A stretch of 17,793 nt of DNA from CAYVUV01 sp964455095 (GTDB taxonomy: Bacteria > Desulfobacterota > Binatia > HRBIN30 > CADEER01). Of the stretch, positions 1-6,011 are shown in pieces. The DNA is taken from assembly GCA_964455095.1 (NCBI GenBank), contig CAYVUV010000128.1, positions 1 through 17,793 on the forward strand, read 5' to 3'. Positions within the stretch are counted from its first letter, which is position 1. Each line of letters begins with the position of its first letter. Below the pieces are notes generated by a model. It searched no databases and was not told the DNA's origin. It saw only the letters and a list, made by a program, of their open reading frames with translations. A program made the position numbers and the translations under genes.

Positions 1-606
1 GTCCAATTGCGTGCCGACTGCTCCTTTGAGACCGCGAAATGGGTAGCGGGCGATGAGATCCACCAAAGCCTTGTGCGCGCACAGCATCTCGGTGCCGAAC
101 ATGGCCAAGCGCTTGCCCACGGTGGTAAGTTGCGCGGGCACGTTGTGCGTGCGGGCAGTCAATGCAAGGGCGCGGAACTCCGAGACGCGGCGGGCCAATG
201 CGCCGAGCCCCGCCACGCTCTTCCCACGCAGCAGATGCAGGCCACGGACTATCTGCATCTGCTCAATGTTTTCCGTCAGATCGCGGCTGGTGAGCCCCTT
301 GTGGATGTGCTCATAGCCGGCCAGCGTGCAGAATTCGTCAATGCGTGCCTTCACATCGTGGCGCGTGACCCGCTCCCGCGCGCGGATGCTTTCGAGGTCT
401 ACCTGGTCCTTCACCCGCTCGTATGCATCGATAGCCTGCTCGGGAATCGCCAGCCCCAAGTCGCGCTGAGCGCGCGCCACCGCGATCCAAAACTCGCGCT
501 CCAACACCACCTTGGCCCGCGGCGACCAAATCGCCCTCATCGCTTTACTGGCGTAGCGGTCGGCCAGCACGTCGGGAATCGCCCGCTCGTCCACCTGTTC
601 GCTCAT
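1..606 (-). CDS. purB: Adenylosuccinate lyase, N-terminal 202 residues (3' end outside window)
   Basis: PurB cleaves adenylosuccinate to AMP and fumarate, and SAICAR to AICAR and fumarate, in purine synthesis. It is a cytoplasmic homotetramer of the fumarase/aspartase superfamily. The frame is open from an ATG at 606 to the window edge, 202 codons. Family motifs appear in order: RYASKAM (res 17-23), TRHDVKARIDEF (81-92), HKGLTSRDLTEN (102-113), RTHNVPAQ with the active-site His (152-159), and KGAVGTQ (194-200). The signature loop with the catalytic Ser (SSxMPxKxNP) would lie beyond the window. The TSRDLTEN-type sequence matches the long PurB group of roughly 470 residues, so over half the protein is missing. 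An in-frame stop lies a short way upstream, and the only other in-frame start there is a poor TTG. No clear ribosome binding site precedes the ATG; see the promoter at 614-642. The gene is transcribed divergently from the MoxR operon. Confidence 0.93.
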   Translation of the reverse strand, partial: MSEQVDERAIPDVLADRYASKAMRAIWSPRAKVVLEREFWIAVARAQRDLGLAIPEQAIDAYERVKDQVDLESIRARERVTRHDVKARIDEFCTLAGYEHIHKGLTSRDLTENIEQMQIVRGLHLLRGKSVAGLGALARRVSEFRALALTARTHNVPAQLTTVGKRLAMFGTEMLCAHKALVDLIARYPFRGLKGAVGTQLD

Positions 607-613
607 TGCGCAG

Positions 614-642
614 AGTATCGTCGGCTTTACAAAACCGTTCAA
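614..642 (-). promoter_or_regulatory. Candidate sigma70-type promoter for purB
   Basis: Read on the minus strand, TTGAAC (637-642) and GATACT (614-619) are separated by 17 bases, resembling -35 and -10 boxes with four of six consensus matches each. A transcript would begin about seven bases beyond the -10 box, at or next to the purB ATG at 606. The mRNA would therefore be leaderless, which fits the missing Shine-Dalgarno sequence. This is pattern matching only. Confidence 0.3.
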
Positions 643-662
643 GCCAGCACACCGGACGCGAG

Positions 663-691
663 TTGACCCACTCCCTACCCTCCCCTATGGT
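663..691 (+). promoter_or_regulatory. Candidate sigma70-type promoter for the MoxR operon
   Basis: TTGACC (663-668, five of six consensus matches) and TATGGT (686-691, four of six) are separated by exactly 17 bases, immediately upstream of the first operon gene. The predicted start is near 698, giving a short leader of about 18 bases before the ATG at 716. Together with the minus-strand candidate at 614-642 it forms a compact divergent promoter pair between purB and the operon. Confidence 0.4.
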
Positions 692-715
692 CGCGCTCTC
701 CCGGGGGCGTATAAC

Positions 716-2101
716 ATGCCGGCAATGACGGTTGGATTTGCGGAGGTGGAGCAAGAGCTGCAACGCCTGCGCGGCCGGCTGAACATCATTGCCCTTCAGC
801 ACGCCGCATACATCATCGGGAGCGTCGCCGCCCTGGGTGCGGCCACTTCCATGGCCTTGGCGGCGCGTGGCTCCCCGATGGCATCACGCGTCGTCGCGTG
901 GGCGACCCTGCTCGGCGTCGCTCTGAGTGCCGTGCTAGCTGCCGTGTCCTGCCGGCGACGTTGGATGTCGATCCAAAACACCGCCCGCTTTGCAGACACC
1001 CGCAGCCAACTGGATGACCGCCTCGCAACCATCCACGCCTATCGACACCGGGCGCAACCTCCTTCCCGGCTGGCTGGAATCCTTCTGACCCAGGCGCTTG
1101 CGCTGAAGCCGCGCTGGGATGTTGCGGCGATCGCGCAGCGCCGCTTTCCGCGCTCGGTCTACGCCCTGCTCATCTCCCTCTGTGCCCTCGCTTTGGCCTG
1201 GCAATTCGAACCGTTGACGCCCCCCGGAGCCGCCCCCGGTAGCAAGTCCGCACCAACCATCGAACCTCACAACCAACCTTCAAATTCCTCCGACGTCTCA
1301 GCGCGATACGCGCAACCCGCCGCGACGGGTCAGAAGTCGGTCGGTGAAGGCGAAGGAGCCGGCGAATCGGAAGCCGGCGAAGAAGCGGAAACGGTTGGTT
1401 CCCCGAGCGGGTCTGCCAAATCCGAAGAGACCTCCTTCCGCGAGGGCAATCCCTCCCACAACGCTGCGCGCCGCGATGGCGGAGAGAAGGGCGCCGGGAA
1501 TGCGGGAGTGCCCGATCAACTGCAACGAGCCGATCGCAACGCGAGTGGAGGCGAGTCTCGCTCGCTAGAGAGCCCCGCTTCGCCTGGGACTCGCAGCGCT
1601 GGCCGTGATCGCCAGCCTGACAAAGAAGGCTCCACAAAAGGCGAAACCCTGTCGGCGCGTCAGACCGCCTCCAAGGATTCCAAAGCGCCCGCGGACAACG
1701 CTCAGCGCCAGCCCGCGCAGCAGCAGAGCCAACAAGCCGATTCGAAGTCGGCCGCCGGCCAACCTCAGACCACCTTGTCCTCCGGCGGTTCGGTCGCAGC
1801 GCAGCAGACGACCGGTGCGAGTGGTCAGAACCTTCTGGCGGAATCACAACCCCAGCAGCGCTTCAGTGGAGAGCTTCGCAAATTCGCCCTTAAGCTGACC
1901 GCATTCTCCTCGGTAGAAACGAGCCAGTCCGAACCACAACCAAAACCGAAACGCGGTGAGGTCTCGGACGTCGGGACGCCGGCCAGCGATCCCTCCGCCC
2001 CTCACTTGAGTGAGCGCGACGTTCCAGACGACCCGCTGCATCGAGCCGAGATCGCGCCCGAGCACGAGGCGATCGTCCGCAGCGTGTTTCAACGCGAGTG
2101 A
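716..2101 (+). CDS. Membrane protein with large low-complexity extracytoplasmic region; first gene of MoxR operon
   Basis: A 461-residue protein with three predicted membrane segments (about res 30-50, 59-79 and 147-164). A charged stretch of about 65 residues between the second and third contains RFADTRSQLDDRLATI. After the third segment come nearly 300 residues rich in Ser, Gly, Gln, Ala, Glu and Lys (about 165-440), almost certainly disordered and exported. A short ordered-looking tail ends the protein (APEHEAIVRSVFQRE). This layout resembles the DUF4175/low-complexity membrane proteins often found beside MoxR, DUF58 and vWA genes; that assignment is from general resemblance. The role is unknown, possibly an anchor or client of the MoxR system. 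Start: ATG at 716, with a second ATG at 725, and only a weak upstream GGGGG. A gap of 115 bases precedes moxR. Confidence 0.75.
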   Translation: MPAMTVGFAEVEQELQRLRGRLNIIALQHAAYIIGSVAALGAATSMALAARGSPMASRVVAWATLLGVALSAVLAAVSCRRRWMSIQNTARFADTRSQLDDRLATIHAYRHRAQPPSRLAGILLTQALALKPRWDVAAIAQRRFPRSVYALLISLCALALAWQFEPLTPPGAAPGSKSAPTIEPHNQPSNSSDVSARYAQPAATGQKSVGEGEGAGESEAGEEAETVGSPSGSAKSEETSFREGNPSHNAARRDGGEKGAGNAGVPDQLQRADRNASGGESRSLESPASPGTRSAGRDRQPDKEGSTKGETLSARQTASKDSKAPADNAQRQPAQQQSQQADSKSAAGQPQTTLSSGGSVAAQQTTGASGQNLLAESQPQQRFSGELRKFALKLTAFSSVETSQSEPQPKPKRGEVSDVGTPASDPSAPHLSERDVPDDPLHRAEIAPEHEAIVRSVFQRE

Positions 2102-2148
2102 CCCTCTCGAGCCCCGACAACCGCCGAGGGTTCCCCGCGCGCCGTTGA

Positions 2149-2220
2149 ATGGGTATGTTGCGCTTGCTGTGCGGTCGGGTAGCGATTCGAAAGGTCACGG
2201 AGACGCCTCTAGCGCCATGA
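2149..2220 (+). CDS. Possible 23-residue leader ORF overlapping the moxR start
   Basis: In the 115-base gap before moxR, an ATG at 2149 opens a 23-codon frame whose TGA (2218-2220) overlaps the moxR ATG (2217-2219) in an ATGA arrangement typical of translational coupling. No convincing ribosome binding site precedes it. It may be chance in GC-rich DNA, and no function is proposed. Confidence 0.15.
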   Translation: MGMLRLLCGRVAIRKVTETPLAP

Positions 2221-3254
2221 ACACCCCCTCGCCACGCGATCTGGTCGAAGATTTCCAACGCACGTTCGAACATCTACGGTCCGAGCTGGCGCGGGTTGTC
2301 GTCGGACAGCACGAAGTCGTCGATCAAATACTGACCGTGTTCTTCGCCGGCGGGCACGTTCTCATCGAAGGCGTGCCCGGAACGGGCAAGACGCTCATCG
2401 TCCGCACGCTCGCCCAGGTGCTGAATCTGAGTTTCAACCGGATTCAGTTCACCGTCGACCTGATGCCCGCCGACATCACCGGCACCCGCATGGTCATCGA
2501 ACAAGACGGCCGGCGCGAGTTCGCGTTCTTCGAAGGCCCCGTCTTTGCCCACGTGCTGCTTGCCGATGAGATCTACCGGGCCACGCCCAAGACGCAGTCG
2601 GCGTTGCTCGAAGCAATGGCCGAGATGCAAGTCACCGCCGCGGGGGTGACCTATCGCCTGCCGCCGCCGTTCTTCGTTCTCGCCACGCTGAACCCCATTG
2701 AGATGGAGGGCACCTACCCGCTCCCGGAGGCACAGCTCGACCGCTTCCTGTTCAAGGTCGTGCTGCCTTATCCCGGCAGCGACGACATGCAGCGCATCAT
2801 CGGTTCGACGACTACGGCCGAGGTGCCTCATGTCTCCTCCGTTTTCGATGCCGAAAGCGCCGCACGGCGAAGCGAGGACCTGAAAACGCTGGTGCGCGAG
2901 GTGCTCGTCGCCCCCCATCTCGAAGCGTACGCGGCGGCCCTAGTGCGAGCCACGATCCCTTCCGGGTCTAAATTCGCCCCGCCTGGCCCCGTGCCGTTGC
3001 CGGCCGACGAATCGATCGATCGCTACGTGAGCTTCGGCTCGAGCCCGCGCGGAGGCCAGGCGCTGCTGCTGGCGGCCAAAGTGCAGGCGTTGCTGGCCGG
3101 ACGCGCCAATGTCACCTTCGCCGACATCGACCGCGTCGCTGTCCCCGCCCTCAATCACCGCCTGGTGCTCAACTTCGCCGCGCACGCCGACGGCATCGAC
3201 CCGCGCGCGCTGATCGAACGGCTTCTGCATGCCGCCAAGCGGCTCCATCGCTGA
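2217..3254 (+). CDS. moxR: MoxR-family AAA+ ATPase
   Basis: A cytoplasmic AAA+ ATPase of 345 residues. MoxR proteins act as ATP-driven chaperones working with vWA-domain partners to mature or activate target complexes. Motifs: Walker A GVPGTGKT (res 52-59), Walker B LLADE (114-118), sensor-1 region ATLNP (156-160), EAQLDRF with a conserved Arg (171-177) and GSSPRG in the sensor-2 region (274-279). Length is close to the usual 310-350. The frame is open well upstream (to 2010), but that extension lies inside the preceding gene and looks unlike MoxR, so the ATG at 2217 was chosen. An oddity: the usual DEINRA after Walker B reads DEIYRA (codon TAC at residue 120). The DUF58 gene starts inside its last 26 bases, so the two are probably translationally coupled. 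Confidence 0.95.
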   Translation: MNTPSPRDLVEDFQRTFEHLRSELARVVVGQHEVVDQILTVFFAGGHVLIEGVPGTGKTLIVRTLAQVLNLSFNRIQFTVDLMPADITGTRMVIEQDGRREFAFFEGPVFAHVLLADEIYRATPKTQSALLEAMAEMQVTAAGVTYRLPPPFFVLATLNPIEMEGTYPLPEAQLDRFLFKVVLPYPGSDDMQRIIGSTTTAEVPHVSSVFDAESAARRSEDLKTLVREVLVAPHLEAYAAALVRATIPSGSKFAPPGPVPLPADESIDRYVSFGSSPRGGQALLLAAKVQALLAGRANVTFADIDRVAVPALNHRLVLNFAAHADGIDPRALIERLLHAAKRLHR

Positions 3255-4164
3255 GCGGCCGACTGCGCTCCACGCGGTCGGCGAGTCGGCCTTCTTGCAC
3301 CGACTCCAGCGGTTGCGACTGGTCATTCGCCGGCATGTCGGCACGCGGCCGGGCAATACTCCGGTGCCGCACGGCACACAGCCGAATGGGTTGGAGCTCG
3401 CGAACCACAAGCTGTACACGCCCGGGGACGACTTGCGCTACTGCGATTGGAACGCATACGGCCGGCTCGACCAGTTGATGGTCAAGACCTTCCGCGCCGA
3501 ACGCGAGACCGTCTTGCACATCCTGATCGATACCAGCGCCTCGATGGGCGCCCCGGCGGCGGACGGCAAGCTCGCATTTGCCACCGCGCTCGCTGCCAGT
3601 CTCGCCTACATCTCCCTGCGCCAGCAGGATCCGGTTCAAATCGCCGCCATCGGCGCCGACGGTGCCGTCGGCCCGATCTCGCCACCGTTTCGACATCTGC
3701 GCCGGCTCCCAAACATCGCGGCCTTCCTTGGCGCGCTCCACCCGTCGGGTCCAACCGCACTCGATGTCGGGATCGCGGCCTACACCCGCCGCCTGCCGCG
3801 CCCCGGCCTCGCCGTCGTGCTGTCAGATTTCCTCGTGCCTCCATTGGTTTACCAAACGGCGCTGGAAACTCTGCGCGCGCGCGGCTGCGGAGTGGCGGCG
3901 CTGCGGGTCCTGGGCCCGCACGAACAAGCGGCGCGCGACCTGCCGCGGCGCGTCAGACTGCGCGATTCCGAGACCGGCCGTGAGCGCATCATCGATCTCA
4001 CCGAGAGCCATCGCGCCCGATACGCGGCGGCGCTCGAGCAACACCTCGCCGAACTGAAGCGTTGGTGCGAAGCGCGCGCCATCACCTTTGCCAGGGCAGA
4101 CACCGCGCGAGGTCTCGAGGCCTGCATGTTCGCCGACCTGCCGCGCGCCGGTCTCGTACAATAG
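3229..4164 (+). CDS. DUF58 domain protein (vWA-like MoxR partner)
   Basis: A soluble 311-residue DUF58 protein with no membrane segment; longer DUF58 proteins have N-terminal helices that are absent here. Visible family blocks: VPHGTQPNGLE (res 46-56), YTPGDDLRYCDWNAYGRLD (63-81), KTFRAERE (86-93). A vWA-type MIDAS motif DTSAS (101-105) follows, with likely further ligands T176 and D200 (LSDF). DUF58 proteins are encoded next to moxR in most bacteria and are thought to dock on the ATPase through this metal site. The ATG at 3229 overlaps moxR by 26 bases and gives the full N-terminal DUF58 sequence. The stop at 4162-4164 lies two bases before the next start codon. Confidence 0.92.
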   Translation: MPPSGSIAERPTALHAVGESAFLHRLQRLRLVIRRHVGTRPGNTPVPHGTQPNGLELANHKLYTPGDDLRYCDWNAYGRLDQLMVKTFRAERETVLHILIDTSASMGAPAADGKLAFATALAASLAYISLRQQDPVQIAAIGADGAVGPISPPFRHLRRLPNIAAFLGALHPSGPTALDVGIAAYTRRLPRPGLAVVLSDFLVPPLVYQTALETLRARGCGVAALRVLGPHEQAARDLPRRVRLRDSETGRERIIDLTESHRARYAAALEQHLAELKRWCEARAITFARADTARGLEACMFADLPRAGLVQ

Positions 4165-4166
4165 GC

Positions 4167-6011
4167 ATGGGATTTCTCAACCCCGCGGCCTGGCTTTGTT
4201 CCGCCCTCTTTCTCGTCCTCGTTGCGCTGTACCTGTGGGAGCGACGTCGCAATCGCGTCGACGTCCCCTCGTTGCTGTTCTGGGAAACCGTGCCCGAAGT
4301 CACACCGCAGCCGACGCGCTTCCAACCCGATCTGCTGTTTCTTCTCCAGTTTGCTCTTCTCAGCCTGCTGATCGCTGGCCTCGCGCGCCCTTTTCTACGC
4401 GGTCGCCTCGGGCCGCACCCCGTCGCTCGCCACGTGTTCGTGCTCGACCTGTCCGCCAGCATGCAGGCACGTGAAGGGCAGGCGACGCGCTTCGACCTGG
4501 CCCGCGATGCACTGCGCCAGCGTTTGGAGGCGTTGCCGGTCGACGACGAAGCGATGCTGATCACCTCCGCCGAACAGGCACGTGTGATAACGCCCTTCTC
4601 GCGCGATCACGCGGAACTCTTGCGCCAGCTGCGCGCGCTGGCCCCGCTGGATACCGGCACCAACCTCGACGTCGCCCTGGCTGTCGCCGAGCGCGTCGCG
4701 ATGCGGGCCGATCTGCCGGCGCAGATCGAGCTCTTCACCGATGTGCCGCCGTCCAGTCTGAACCCGCAGTGGCCGGAACGGATCGGCATCGTCCAGGTGG
4801 GAGAGACCGACGACAACCTCGCCATCGATGCTCTGCAGATCTCCCAGGGCCGTTTCCAGGACTATCGCGACGCGCGCGCCTACATCGTCATCCGCAACTT
4901 CTCCCATCGCGAGGCGCACGGTTCGCTCACCGTGGCGCTGGAAGATCAGGTCCTCAGTCGGCGAGGCTTCTCGCTCACGCCGCGCGGTATTCGCGGCATC
5001 CCGATCGAAGGGTTTCCGCGTCCCGGCGTCGTGCACGCGTTTCTCGAAGGCGACGATGCACTGGCCAGCGACAACCACGCCTACGGCTGGGTCCGACCCA
5101 CGCACTCAATCCGGGTACTGGTCGTATCCGAGCCGTCCCCGCTGCACGCCGAGCTGGAGCGAATCGCCCGTGCCACCCCGCAGCTCGAGTTCCGCTTCAC
5201 CACCCCGGCGGACTACACACGCGCCCCCACCGCCGCTGACGTGCTGCTCTTCCAACACTTTGTGCCCGAGGTCGATCCGGCCGGCCCGAGCCTCTACCTG
5301 TTCCCAGACAAAGGCAACGAGTGGTTCACGCTCCAAGGCCAGGTGCCCGAGCTGCCGATCATGGATTGGGACGAGCACCATCCGGTGCTGACCACGCTGC
5401 GCCCGCAGGTGGCATTCCCGGTCGGTCCGGTACAACTCATGACGCCGCCACCCTGGGCCGATACGCTGCTGAGCTCGCGCCGCGACGGCCGCAGCATCCC
5501 GCTGGCGTTTGCCGGCGAGCGCCGCGGCCGCCGCGTTGCCGCCATTGCCTTCGATCTGGGCGCCACGCCGTTGCTGGCCCCCGACAACGTTCAGATGCTG
5601 CTGTTCTTCCTCAGCCTGCTCGATTGGCTGGCGCCATCCAACCCGGCCGTCACGGTTGTGCGCACCGGCGATGTCCATCTCGTCGCCGGCCTGCCGGCAC
5701 TAGCGCGCCACGTCTCCGATCCGTTCGGTCACACGACCGAAGTACCCGCCGCGAAGCCCGTCAGCATCGCGGCCCTCCATGCCGGCGAGTATCGCGTCAC
5801 CGCTGATGGAACGGTGCGGCGATTGTTTGCGAACTTCTTCGATCCAGCGGAGTCAGACATCGGACGCGCCCGCGCGCATGCGCACCCGCCGCCGCCCCAG
5901 CAAACGGCGGCGACCTCGGCGCATCCGGCAGCGACATTCGACACCTGGCTCTACGCGCTCGCCGCAGTGCTCTTCGCTCTCGAATGGCTGGTGGCGGCGC
6001 GCCAGGCGTAA
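4167..6011 (+). CDS. BatA-like membrane protein with vWA domain
   Basis: A 614-residue inner-membrane protein. The N-terminus, MGFLNPAAWL with helices at about 6-24 and 55-72, is the BatA-type anchor. The vWA domain that follows (about 88-210) has an intact MIDAS: D94-L-S96-A-S98, T165 in GTNLD and D192 in FTDVPP. A beta-rich segment of about 100 residues precedes a glutamine-amidotransferase-like fold without an obvious catalytic Cys (about 314-490). A Pro/Ala-rich linker and a C-terminal helix (592-610) end the protein. BatA-type proteins partner with MoxR ATPases; the precise task here is unknown. The ATG at 4167 was chosen because upstream residues lie in the DUF58 gene and are Arg-rich shadow sequence. 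The stop TAA shares its last A with the next gene's ATG (TAATG). Confidence 0.9.
   Translation: MGFLNPAAWLCSALFLVLVALYLWERRRNRVDVPSLLFWETVPEVTPQPTRFQPDLLFLLQFALLSLLIAGLARPFLRGRLGPHPVARHVFVLDLSASMQAREGQATRFDLARDALRQRLEALPVDDEAMLITSAEQARVITPFSRDHAELLRQLRALAPLDTGTNLDVALAVAERVAMRADLPAQIELFTDVPPSSLNPQWPERIGIVQVGETDDNLAIDALQISQGRFQDYRDARAYIVIRNFSHREAHGSLTVALEDQVLSRRGFSLTPRGIRGIPIEGFPRPGVVHAFLEGDDALASDNHAYGWVRPTHSIRVLVVSEPSPLHAELERIARATPQLEFRFTTPADYTRAPTAADVLLFQHFVPEVDPAGPSLYLFPDKGNEWFTLQGQVPELPIMDWDEHHPVLTTLRPQVAFPVGPVQLMTPPPWADTLLSSRRDGRSIPLAFAGERRGRRVAAIAFDLGATPLLAPDNVQMLLFFLSLLDWLAPSNPAVTVVRTGDVHLVAGLPALARHVSDPFGHTTEVPAAKPVSIAALHAGEYRVTADGTVRRLFANFFDPAESDIGRARAHAHPPPPQQTAATSAHPAATFDTWLYALAAVLFALEWLVAARQA

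Noticed and set aside
7..666. A 219-codon plus-strand open frame at the window start
   Set aside because: The opposite strand encodes adenylosuccinate lyase motifs throughout, so this frame is a shadow.
2102..2131. CCCTC/GAGGG pairing after the first operon gene, considered as a terminator
   Set aside because: The stem is only five bases with a loop near 20 and no T tract, and downstream genes clearly belong to the same operon.
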